A DNA stretch of 46,290 bases, taken from positions 1 to 46,290 of the forward strand of contig WMKJ01000102.1 of assembly GCA_009733715.1 (NCBI GenBank), given 5' to 3'. Origin of the DNA: Herpomyces periplanetae (lineage: Eukaryota; Ascomycota; Laboulbeniomycetes; Herpomycetales; Herpomycetaceae). Below the pieces are notes generated by a model. That model worked only from the letters and a program-made list of their open reading frames with translations. It searched no databases and was not told where the DNA came from. The first letter of the stretch is position 1, and each line of letters opens with the position of its first letter. This document shows, piece after piece, positions 33,875 to 45,700 of this stretch. The position numbers and the translations under genes were made by a program.

Positions 33875-34230
33875 TTCTCAAATCATACATGATTGATAAA
33901 GTCAGAGAGAAAATAAATAGAAGTAAATTTGGCGGTAAAATATGGAGAGGTTAGAGAATTTTACGCCAATTCCAGATTGCGTTTTATTAAAGAGAGGGAA
34001 TTATGATGTAATTAAAGTAAAAATGAATAATGAAATTTGATTTGAGATTTTAAGAACGATGAAAAGTGGTGATAGATTGATAAACGAAAAAAAACGTGAA
34101 GAAAGAAGAGAAGACACCTGAAAATTCTGGTGTGTAAAAACTTGAAAAGATTAAAAAATTGTTTCCCAAAAGAAAAAATTTTGTGCCCAAGGACGTGTAC
34201 AATTGAATAAAACACGGCTTACTAATCGAT

Positions 34231-34326
34231 GTAAACAAAATGGAAGGTCACGTGAGATTTGCGGGTTTTCGCATAAGTAAATAGATAAAAGCACGTGCAA
34301 TTTATCTTGGGTGAATTGAGCACGTG
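34231..34326. promoter_or_regulatory. Forkhead-like site and three CACGTG boxes upstream of separase
   Basis: GTAAACAAA at 34231-34239 fits the forkhead consensus RTAAAYAA. CACGTG, the core E-box of bHLH factors such as Cbf1 and Pho4, occurs at 34249-34254, 34292-34297 and 34321-34326. They lie about 360-450 bp before the separase ATG. CACGTG also occurs singly elsewhere in the window (for example near 3601, 8633, 23312, 40173 and 40381), so only the tight grouping of three is notable. Binding is inferred from motif only. Confidence 0.35.
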
Positions 34327-35220
34327 GCAGGAATCCTGACAGGGCTTAGTAACCAGGTCAGATAATCCTCTGAAATTATGTAACACGGGAACCTATGAAG
34401 ATACGCAACGGAATAACTATTTATCCGTAGGGAAGGGGGAGACGGTGGGTCATGTGATCGGGGTGGGGGGAATTTCGTTTGGGAGAAATTTAGGGATTTG
34501 ATTAGCTTGAAGATTCGAGTAAAGCAAGTTTTTACAGGAAAATGTATACGATGATAAATTTTTACAAGTAAAGAATAGTTTTATTAAATTGTTAGGTGTT
34601 AGTTGGGTTGTGTTGGAGCGTGGAAATAATCTTGTATAATACATTGTAAGTATATTCTCACCCCCCACCTTACCGTTACTATGAGTAAAGTGTTCATGAT
34701 ATATTTTATCAAGTATAGTAAACTGAATAGATAAATTAGTGCACAATTATTCAATTTCAAAAGTTGTATATATATACATTAGTAGTATATATTGTGTATA
34801 ATTTTGTCAAGGGAAAAAAGATTTAGAAATTAATCATGAAAAATGTTGCCTACATGGTAGTGAGACTTGAAAAATGTATTATGAAGTGTAAACAACTCTT
34901 ATGCATGAAAATTTAGGGGAAAATTTGAATTTAAGTTGATTCAGAATATTGCACCGTACTAAACAATTAAGGTAAGTAAGAATTTATCAATGTACCATAA
35001 TTTTTTAATCGGGGAAACATTGTGTAGCTTAACGTATATACGCGGGGAGGATGGGGAAGGAATTTTCAAACTGTTGATGATAAACTTATACGTAAAGTAA
35101 GGACAGATGCGAAAAGTTTTGGCCAACGGATTTATTCAAAGGATAAATTTGACGAGGAAGCATAACCAAATACACCATTTCAGTGTTATATTAATTTGTA
35201 GTTTGCTAAATTTTTAAGTT

Positions 35221-35236
35221 GGGGGGGGAGGGGGGA
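35221..35236 (+). repeat. G-rich tract
   Basis: Two runs of G (eight and six) separated by one A, in an AT-rich region. It lies about 1.35 kb upstream of the separase ATG, on the non-coding strand of that gene. Only two G-runs are long enough to count, so a quadruplex is possible but not shown. Confidence 0.8.
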
Positions 35237-38200
35237 AGTAAGGAAATGTAGAAGTCAAGTGCCATTGTAGTTTGGTTGACAACTTAAAAATCTACGATAA
35301 TCATAACCCCAAAGTGGTTTTTCGCTAATAATAAAACGGGTAAAGTGGAATAGATTATTTTTACACATAAAAAGTGTATAAAAGTTTTAGGGTGAAGCAA
35401 GACAGTGCCCAAAATTTCACAAATTCAAGCATAAGCGAACATTTCGTAGATATTAAGTTTACAAAGTATACATTAACATGTTGATAAGGGGAGAGTTATC
35501 AATATGGGTAATAGTACTCTTCTATTCCCGGTCTAGTTACACTTGACGAAAGACCGGCGGTTCTACGCAAAACGTAATGTTTCTCGTTGAAAAATGAAAG
35601 TAGCGTTTGGCTAAGCCTAATCGACGTATTGTACTGCAGAATTTCCGTCAATGGGTATTCTGAAAGGAATGACTTGATACCCGTTCAAACACGAGTAAAT
35701 GGAGGCGTAACTTGGATGCTGCACCAGTTTCATTGGAAAATAAAGCGAGTAGAGTAGTCGGAAATGTTTCATGTAAATGAGGCAACTCTTACTCGCGTTA
35801 CGGTTAGCTCAAGGTGTAAGACTGAACAATGCTTCACTACGTGGGAAGCAATCCTTGCAAGTATAAGAAGTTATTATACCCTGTAACCCAATGTTAGACT
35901 AAACTACATTGTGTCAAACCATATCTTGCGTGCGGACGAGCGTATATGCAAGTTTAAATAAATTGCAACGTACTTTACTTTGCAAAGAAATGTAGTACGT
36001 TTATCTTGGGGTGGGTTTAACAGACTCGAAAATTAAGAGGATGCACAGTGCGCACTTGTGTTCAAAAAGCGAGGTAAATACGTGTAAGAAAATTAAATAT
36101 ACACATATACATTTACGTATTCGTACGCGTATGCCAATCCATATCGATATCCGTATCCGTATAAATTCCCGTGCCCATACAAATACTTTTAAACCTTTAG
36201 GTATACACAGGCATTGCCAAAATTAACGATTAAACTTGTACATGATAAAGTTCAGCTAAGTCTGACTAGACAAAATATATCTCATATCTAACGTGGTCTA
36301 CGCAACAGCCGATTAAAATTGTTGCGACAGCAATATTTTACGGTGTTTTAAGATAGCAACATAAGCTGGTCTTGCGAAGGTTAAGTCAAGTTAGAATTTA
36401 TTTTTTGGAATACATTTGATGTTAAAAGATATACACTTGTATTTATATTATAAGTAAGATAATTTCATTCACACGCTAAGGGTAGGATGAAGGAGGTGTA
36501 AGAAACGAAGTAATAAACTTCTTCCAATCCAGTTAACCACTACAAAATTATCCATTTATGTGTACATTTGTATGAGCTTTCTCGATAAAAATTTCCCTAC
36601 ACCACGGAGAATAAAATCTCCAATAAGGCTAATCATACTCATGATATGATATGGAGAAGTGTAGTCGCTTACGCAGTTTACGTGGAGGTAATCAGTAAGA
36701 ATGGAGGTATACGAGAAATATAATAAGGCAAACGCTCTAACGGAAACCATGTATAACTATTATACTTTTTCAAGGTTACATTAAACCGATAATTAACGAT
36801 AGTGGAACTCATGTAGTGAGGCAGCTGACGGTTATTGGAGTAATGCCAGTGATGAGGTGAAGTATACAACATGTCATAAAGTTCGTAAGCTAAATACGTT
36901 GGCGTATGTCCACGCCATGAATATTGTCAACTTTCATAAAAATATGAGAATTCAGACTGGGATGAATAAATACAACGTAGCATAGTAAAGGGTTGAAACA
37001 GTACATTACCTCCAAACCAATTTACAACAAAATGCTTACTTGGGAGGGTAAGGATTTAACAAAGTGGGAAATAGTGAGGGCGCTTACGGACTAACTAGAG
37101 GTATTGGGAATCTTTGATATAACACCTGGAACAGGATGGATGTTGGTATGTGGGTTGCCTGAGTATGTTACGGTAATAGTTTTGTGGGAAAAAAAGGTAA
37201 AAAGGAACTAAAGTAGTATTCGAATATTTTCGGTGTATGATGTAGCGGGAGGAAACGTTGTAGAACCATTGATAAACATGTTTACAAGAGAGTTATGTTG
37301 ATAGGTATACTACGACAGAAAAGGGCTGATATTTAGTAAAGTATTATTATGGATTTTGGCGATAAACGTGAACAGTATATGTATAGCAACATTTTCATAC
37401 CAAAAAAATTCAATGTATGCGAGAGACAAGATATCTTGGATAGGTATAATTTGAGTATGGGAAAATGGGAAAATATAACAAAAGGATGAATTAATGTTAC
37501 GTAGATGACTTTATTGTAAAAGTATGGTTAAGCTAGCAACTTTTAAAATTCAAGAAAATTGGTAGAGTGTATAACATGATGAAGGATAAACTTGAAAGTT
37601 AAAAGGTTAACTAAGTTGGACAGTTTGAACACAGCGAAATGTTGTAATATGTATAATGTTATGGGTTAATCCCGGATATTCGGAAATAGGTAAGTTGGAA
37701 ATGTGTAGGGCCGGATTACCGGATTTAAATCAGGATGCGAAAATATTAGAAGACTAGAGGTGTAAAATGGATATAAGTTTAATAATACTATGAACAATAA
37801 TTTGACAATAATATACGGGATAGGATACGTTCAAAGTAAGTGTATAAGAGGTAGAATATGTATATGCATTTACGCGGAGAATACAACATATTCAGAGTAT
37901 AAGAGGGTTGCGACCATATCAAACTTACAATTTTTACGACTGTGGCTATGACCATCACCACAATTCCAGTGATAATCCAATTAATGTGATATAGTAGAAT
38001 TTTTCAAGGCATAGCACTGAAACGGTGACATGAAGTAGAGGGATAGTGGACGGGCAAGCGAGTAATGGCAATCCAGCTGAAAGCTAAGTTGGTGAATAGT
38101 GAATCCTGATTTAGGCGAATAGGATAACAAGTGCGGGAATTGACGGATGTGCAAGCGGAGGTAAGATTGAAGATTTCCGGAAATTTCCCCTTGAAACTGA

Positions 38201-38694
38201 GCGTTTGTCGGGTAAATTAAACCACTGTTGTGACGGATATTACGAATAAGCGCATGAGAGGGGTACAATAAGTCGAGTTGGTAAATTTTACAAGTGATAA
38301 AATGTATTACGAGAAAAGTTTGAAATTTACCATGTTTAAAACTATATATTTTAGTGGTGGTATGTGTAAGCAGAAAAGGTGGATTAGCTGGTTTACATTG
38401 AGAACTAGGATAAAACTTGCATGAAAATTTAACGATTAACTGTAAAATTTGCAAAACCGCGAAAAAAATTCAGCTTTGGTGTGGAAGTGAATATTATTGC
38501 GTCATTATGATAGAGAATGCAGACCCCAAAGTGAGGGTGATGATGAATTATAACAACTATATAGGATCAGGTGATGATACAAATTACACTGATTTCACAC
38601 CGAACCGTATAATGTCATGTCACAAAACTACATAATACTGAGACATGAAACAGGGACGTATTTATCACCAATGTATGTTTGGTAAAGATTATAG

Positions 38695-38716
38695 TATACA
38701 TACATACATACATACA
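38695..38716. repeat. (CATA)n microsatellite
   Basis: Five tetranucleotide units in tandem. Ordinary intergenic microsatellite. Confidence 0.9.
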
Positions 38717-39415
38717 CTGTAAATATTACCGTTGTGGTAATTATAAAATGTGTAAGAAATGCAAAGAATGATGACCATGGTAAGACGTGGGAGTGTAAGA
38801 ATCTAGGTAAACGTTTGATCAATTTCAGGAAAAGATTTGTACATAAGCCCTTAAATTGCTACTTAAAGAAGCATGAATTCGGAGTAGCTTATCGCGTATA
38901 TAAAGGACGATATTAAGTTTGGTAAAGGGAAAAATTAAGTATTATATTGGTGAAAATTTACTAAGGATAAACTAAACAAAGTAATGTTTAAATAAGGGAA
39001 ACTTGTAGGCACAAAAATTTTAGGGTAAGTAAAGGTAAAATTTACAAAAGCTTTTATGATGTTTAAAAATTGGAGTTGACAAGGAGAGCGTGTAAAAGAG
39101 AGAGTTAAAAGCGAGTGGTTTTGATGTCTAGCATGTGGCATTGGAGGGAAGAATTCGTTAAGCAGCGACAAGGTATGAAGCGGTAATAATTTACACGGGA
39201 AGGACAAAGGAACTGCTACAAATAAATTTACGCCAACTCCGGTTCCCGTATATTGGTAACGGAAGCAATATTCAGAATTATTCATCTACACTTATATCAA
39301 CAGCTATGGTGACTCCACTCCGCTTTTCGGACTATTTGGTGATTAGTTTCACGATGGCCACGGCGATGGTGCTCGCCCTCGCCCTCATTCTTACATTAGC
39401 TTGGCTTACTTTACC

Positions 39416-39480
39416 TCATACTTCCTCACCTCACTTCGCCTCACCTCACCTCACCTCACCCCACTCCACTCCACCCTTCC
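39416..39480. repeat. CCTCA-type pentamer repeat
   Basis: Imperfect tandem pentamers (cctca, with cctca/ccact variants) right after the point where the strand composition changes from G-rich to C-rich. It creates a spurious ORF at 39306-39575. Confidence 0.8.
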
Positions 39481-40232
39481 CCACCCTAACACCTACAACA
39501 CAACGAGTCTTGTGCCTAGCCAATGCAGGGCTGATATTACAGTTTGATAGACCAATCAAACATAATATTCTCTGAGAATATAATTGGGTAGAAAATACGA
39601 GGAAGTACTTCACAAATGGGACAAGTAAAAATTCCCATAGTATATCGACAGTTAACCATATGAAACTACCGTTATCCACTTACTTGCCCGTGTTGCCGTT
39701 ATCCGATCCATTGTTTCGCAACGAGGATTATCGTCGTATACAACATCACAATAATACAAGGAAACCATAACATATATCTTCATCACCAAAATTAAGCTAC
39801 AAAAATTACACCTAAAAAATATCCAAAGGCTGGTCACAAGGATATCGTGTCAACTTGTCTTCATTTATCGTGAAGTACCGCTGATGACGACTTTTGCTGG
39901 GTCAACGTAGTATAATTAAACGGTCCAAAGTGATCCAAAAAAGGTACACTGACACCCCTAATTCAACCCGACAACCAATACAATTCACAGCGAATCAATA
40001 TACCTGGTATAACCAACCTTACCCAATTGACTAGTAAACATGAATCTACACTAAAATCCCAATTTATCATAATCGCAATAATACAATATTTATCAAGCCC
40101 CCCGACATATACATTATAACCAATATTTTACATTTCTTCATTCGCTCTGATACTGCCATATCTAAATCATTATGTCACGTGGATGAATGTAGAATGCCCG
40201 TTCTTGTGATTTACATTTACTGTTACCCTACA

Positions 40233-40320
40233 TACATGCAGCCCACACTCCCACACTCCCACACTCCCACACGCCCACACACACTCACACACTCACACAC
40301 TCACACTCGTCCTCTTACAT
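40233..40320. repeat. CCCACACT / ACTCAC satellite-like repeat
   Basis: Imperfect tandem units of seven to eight bases (cccacact, then actcacac). The repeat encodes the His/Thr/Pro run of the ORF at 40179-40634, which is therefore not believed. Confidence 0.85.
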
Positions 40321-41339
40321 CCACGCCCGCTCCCGCTTCCGCTCCCATACCCCTTAATTTACCTCCATCCCTTACTAACCACGTGACTACACGTCTTGAT
40401 TCTCTTGTGTTACTTGTTGCTGACTTACATTATCTTGTTACCATAACTTTTTTTGGTTTAATGGGTTTGGGAATGTATAGTGTAATAAAGGTTATTTCGG
40501 CAAGAGAGCTAATATATTGTATACGTTTACATGGAATTGAGTTATGTCTACATTGCCTAATCTTTACTGTAAATATTAACACCGAAATTTTCGCTTTTTT
40601 TTCCATCAACATACACGTTGCTTTGTATATTTAGCGTAAATTGGACAAAAGAGGATTTTCCCGATTTTTTTTACCGTGTATATCGAATCATTGGTACATA
40701 CGTAGGATTGATTTAGCCCTACAGCAACTCCTCGTTTATCATTCCTTCTCTTCTCCCTCTAAACTTGGCAGAGTATTGATTTCTTAACTATCGTAACACG
40801 TATTTACTATCACGATTTATACACCTTGCTTACTCGTACCTTATCGACTATCTTGTTAACGTTCCTAGAAAATTTACTCCCCCTAAGCAGATCTTGCTCA
40901 TCACAACAAATCCTACTATTCCTTTTTATCCATAAATTTTTACTTCCGATCCCTTCCTCCTCCTCCCGTAACTCTTTACTTTACTAGTCCACAACTTGTC
41001 AAGTCTAGTCATAACTATACGTATTACTTTAGCTAAATCTACCACACCAGGAGTAATCCCCTGAGTATAGGGAAACCATTTTCCCATATCATTATGTCCC
41101 ATGAAAATGCTTATTCCAAAATATTTCCTCCCAATTTTATCTCGGATTTACACAATCCGGTGTCCTAGTTCATCATTCGCATTCTTTTAATTGAATTTTT
41201 CCAAAACTTAACAACCTTCTAACTTCCAACATTTTCCTTACGATTCATTCACCCATCTATCCTCACCTACCAATCATTTGGTCTAGTTAGCCTGATTTAG
41301 TTAACCAATCTATCCCAAACATTTGTATTCCATGCCAAT

Positions 41340-42760
41340 CGCCGTGCTTTTCCTTCGCCCTTTCCCCTCCAACTTCCTTTTCCCTGTTTAGCAAGTCATT
41401 TTGCTTTTTCCCCCCTCTACTTTTTCTTACCCTGCTTTTTTGCTTGCCCGCCTGCCTACCTACCTACCGACTTGCACGCCTACTTACTGTATCAAGCTTG
41501 CTCACTCTCTTGCTGGTAATTCCACCTTTATTCCACCCTTCTCCTTGTCATATCTCCTTTCCCTTTTCCTTCCGTAATTTTTAATACTTGAGACACATCT
41601 AAATCCCCTAATCTGTACATCTTCAAGTTTCGCGCCTCTTCTCTCACCTTTCAAATAACCAAATATTTCATTGCTCATTTACATAACTTTTTCTATATCC
41701 AAATACTCGCTTAATATACTTAACTTTCTTTTCTACAATTTATCCCCTCATCTTTCTATCAATTTCGCTCGCTTGATCATGTCAATTATATGTCCTTCAT
41801 ATTTACAACAATTTTCTTCCCACAACTTAACTTCGCCTCCCTACTCTCCCTAATAATCCTGCTCTCACCATCACCATTATCGCTGGCACTACCACTGCCA
41901 CTACCGTCTTGGTCCATAATCTAGGATTCCTTCCTCCCCGACTATCACTTCCTCGTTCCTCTCTTGCGTCAATCTCTTCCTTATTAGCCCGTTAATTTTT
42001 AGTCAATCCCTCAAGTCCATCCTTTAACTTCATTGTTTTTCATATGGTCGTGTTACACTAAATGTTAAAATTTTTTGCTTTTTCTCCCTTTTGTCCGGCT
42101 TTAGAGCATACCTCGAATCTTTCTACATTTCCCTTGACTTTTTTTTCTTCCCATTCTATCCCTCCCTCCTCCTCTTCCTCCCCCCCTCCACTCCCCTCCA
42201 AGTCCCTCTTACTCTACTCCTTCTCTAACGCGCGTTTGTCATCAACTTTCGCCTTTCCCCTCTTCTTCACATCTTTTCTTATCCCTCACTCCTTCCCTAA
42301 ACATCTTCCTTCTATATCTTTCCCTTTCTCCATTCATTTACACTTCATCCTTATACCTACTCTAACTTTCCCATTGCATATCATGCTACCCCTTCTCTCA
42401 CATCTTCATTTTGAGTAATTGCCTTTCGCACCTTCCTTCCTTCCCCCTTCCCTATCTCTTATTCCCAGTCGATTTCCTTGCTAAAAATTTTCCCCTATTT
42501 TCCATTCACAATTCTAGGCCTCATTCGTTCCTTCCTCCACTCTTCTTCCTTTTATTTCTCCCCTACCCACCTTCTTACCCCATTTTCCCATTCCATTCAT
42601 ACAACTATACCACTACTTCCTCGTTCATTACTTTCAACAATATTTTTCTCCTTCACCTTCCCTTATTTATCTTCATTCACATATATCATTCTTAAATACT
42701 TTTACACGCTCAATTGATTTCAAATTCATTTTACCCTATCGTTCTTTCCGTATTGCTCAA
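41340..42760 (+). promoter_or_regulatory. Long pyrimidine-rich tract leading into the SH3 gene
   Basis: About 1.4 kb that is overwhelmingly C and T on the plus strand, ending directly before the ATG at 42761. CT-rich stretches upstream of the start are common in filamentous fungal promoters and leaders, though seldom this long. It carries several spurious Phe/Leu/Pro/Ser ORFs (42062-42971) that I do not call. Confidence 0.5.
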
Positions 42761-45700
42761 ATGTCACTTTCCCCTCCATCTTCTAACCCTTTACCGAACC
42801 TCACCACTCATTTCGTTACTTCCGCACCTTCATCAGCTTCTTCAATATCTACCTCTAATCCCACTTCTTCTCAATCTCCCGCTTTCTTTTCCGCGTTATC
42901 CTCTTCATTACCATCTTCAGCTCCATCCATCTATCATTCTTCCGCACATCCAATCCCATACCATTCTTTAATAACTTCCCGTCCTACCCCTTCATCATCT
43001 GTTCACATTAATCCCTTCATCAAATCATCCTCTTTTCCACCCAAATCTATCACCGAAACTACTACATCTTCATCCTTGTTTTCCCCATCCGTTTCCGTTC
43101 CCACTTCCATCTCTCCTCCCATTACCACTAATACATTTTCACCCGATCCTCTCTCTTACGCCACCCAACCTTCAACAATTCAATCTTCCACTACTACCGC
43201 TTACTCTAACATTTTCCATAAAGCTACCTCCGCGGGAAATCAAATATCTATACCACCTCTGTTGACAACCCAACCCTCCTTCGATAGTTTCTCAAATCAG
43301 CCCAACCATGACCATTTATCCCAACTGTCTACTAACTCAATTTCTTCGGCTACTAATTTCATACCCTATCGCCCTACCGCTTCCATATCCTCGTCAAACT
43401 CTTTCTCTACTACCTATACTGTCCGCCCGTCACTCACTTCAGAATATCGTGCTCCTTCCGCTCCTCCTTTCTCCCCCCGCTATGGTGCCATCTTTTCTCG
43501 TTCTCCCTTGTACTTCGATTCCAACTCTCCTTATGATGTGACCACTTCTGTTTCATCTGCCCCTCAATACTTTGATCAACCTTCATCTAGTCCCTACTTC
43601 TTCGGTTTACGTCCCTCTCCATCAACTTCTTCTGCCGATTCTGCCTTACCTTCCTCCAACTCTCTACAACCCCCTGCTTCCTTAAATTCCTCCCCTCCAG
43701 CTCTATCTGCTTACTCTGGGCCTACTTACCATCAATGGGGCCATAATCCGTACTTCCAAAATTTCCACACCGATACTGGTACCTTCAACATCGATCTCGT
43801 ATCCTCTGCTCGTGTCGAAAGGCAACAGCCTCCCTATTCCTTTCCTATTCAATCCTCATCCGATCCACGTCCTTTTGAGACACACTCGGTTCCGCATTCC
43901 ATTGATGCTTCCGATTCTCTTCAACGCCATTCAAACTCCCGACTAGCGCCTCATTTCGCCACTTATACCGCTCCCACCCCTCTCAACCCTTCTCACGGCC
44001 CCTCCGCTATAGCTACTCTTACTACTAATCCAGACAACTCCCCCCTCTCCCAGTTTGTTTCTCAGCCTGAAGAAGTTGACGATCGTAAAAATAACGGCAG
44101 TGGATCTCCGGATGAAACTGCTACCGTAGCTATTTCATCGTCATCATCGAATCCCTCGTTCGTTAATCAGGAAGAAATTATCGTCAACGCTTCTGAAACT
44201 CGTATTAAGGAACTACTGCAAAATAATATTATCAAGAATAACGATACCCGTGTTATCGCTAATACTTCCGATTTGGATTCATCCTCTGCCCTTCCTGAGC
44301 ACAATCATTCATCATCCACAAACATTGGTTCCATGCTAAACAACCTTCGCCCTTCCCATTCGTGCCTCGTCCCTCGAGATATGTACATCTATGATGATTC
44401 GGGATACAATATTAATTTATTAGAGCAAATGTTCTCCCAGAATCAAGGGGATGTTTCTGTAACAGACGAATTCCCAATGGGTTACGCTGGCTATGATCAA
44501 TTAGGATTTCGCCATTCTGTTAATTCTGATTCAGCTCCCGATCTAGACTCAAAATCTCAATCTTTTCAAAATATCGCCGATTATAACGCCGACCACCATC
44601 CTGACTCGACTTGCCAAATTAATTCTGTCAATTCCGATGATTATTCCATCTCCCAAAATGCCCTTGAATCCCATGACCTTCACGAAAAGTTATCACCTTC
44701 ACCTTCAATCAGTGACGGTAAGTTGTCATTTCAGTTTCTTGTTTACACTCTTTTTCTTCCCCTTCGGCTATTTTGTTTCTCCTTCGTTCGTTTATCACCC
44801 TTCGCCCTCTTTTTCTGTAACCGTTTTACGTGATGTGATCTTGCCTATAGTTTATCCGCATTTCTCTTATACCCTCCTATATTTACCTGTTCTCCTTCCT
44901 TTTTTCCAACTCCTCCCACCCATTTTCTCTTTAATTCTCCTACTACTCCTCTTATCTTCTCCCCACTCATACTTTCCTCGTCACACTTAATCATGTTTTG
45001 CCATTCCCTCCAACCTGTCTGCCTTAACCACTACTTTCCCCTTCGTGTCCCCTTTGCTCCTCCTCATAATTCTTCTTTCGACACCTCTCATACCTTGACT
45101 ACATCTGGGGATCGTGACACTACCACGAACTCCTCAACCGGCAGTCATCATGCTATGCTGCCGTCTACATCTTCGGTATCATCCTCGCAGTCGCAATCAT
45201 TGTGTACACTTTCTCATGGCTTTTCTGAAGCTTTGAGTTCACCTTGTATTGCTTCCCCTACCTCTTCTCCCCCTTCGCTTGATGCGTTAAATTGCAATTT
45301 CACTTCATACTCTATTCCAAATTTGATCAGTTTGCCTTGCTGTCCCTACAACCTCATGCCATCTATGTTCATTAACTCTCCCCCGGGAGTTCCCATTGTG
45401 AACATTAATTCCTCGTTATGTACTCAGTTTTCTTCACCTCACTTTTCGACCCCCATCGCTCCGTCTCCTACATCCTCATCCTCCTCGTTGTTTCCCACCT
45501 TGATCCCGTCATCATTATCATCATCGTCAAACACTGTTGCTAACCGATTGAACTACTCGTACACAGAAGATATTAACTTGGACTTCGTTTACGCACTTCA
45601 CACTTTCGTTGCTACCACTGAAGGACAAGCTAATGCACTCAAGGGTGACACAATGGTACTACTTGATGACAGTAACAGCTATTGGTGGCTTGTTCGGATT

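Larger units (their letters stand above)
33875..42760. other. 8.9-kb divergent intergenic region between separase and the SH3 gene
   Basis: No protein gene that I can support. From 33.9 to about 39.3 kb the plus strand is poor in C; beyond it, it is poor in G and rich in C and T. ORFs at 37981-38454 (-) and 40179-40634 (+) are the longest but show no family, and the second is built on a microsatellite. No tRNA or rRNA noticed. Large enough for long 5' UTRs, non-coding RNA or a replication origin, none of which is shown. Confidence 0.55.

Noticed and set aside
15599-34000. A cell-cycle gene cluster (CK2 beta, DCR2, separase, Tea4-like)
   Set aside because: The genes lie on different strands with unrelated genes between them, and the promoter motifs differ. 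Four genes are too few to exclude chance.
37981-38454. 157-codon ORF on the minus strand
   Set aside because: No family resemblance or splice signals. It lies on the C-rich strand, where chance open frames are longer.
40233-40320. CRISPR-like or satellite array
   Set aside because: Units are seven to eight bases with no unique spacers, so this is a simple microsatellite.
40179-40634. 151-codon ORF on the plus strand with His/Thr/Pro repeats and a hydrophobic tail
   Set aside because: The repeat part is just the translated CCCACACT-type satellite, and the rest has no support.
42062-42971. Several Phe/Leu/Pro/Ser-rich ORFs before the SH3 gene
   Set aside because: They are translations of the pyrimidine-rich tract in different frames and overlap each other and the true first exon.
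44637-44990. 117-codon hydrophobic ORF
   Set aside because: Begins out of frame inside exon 1 and runs through the intronic C/T-rich stretch.
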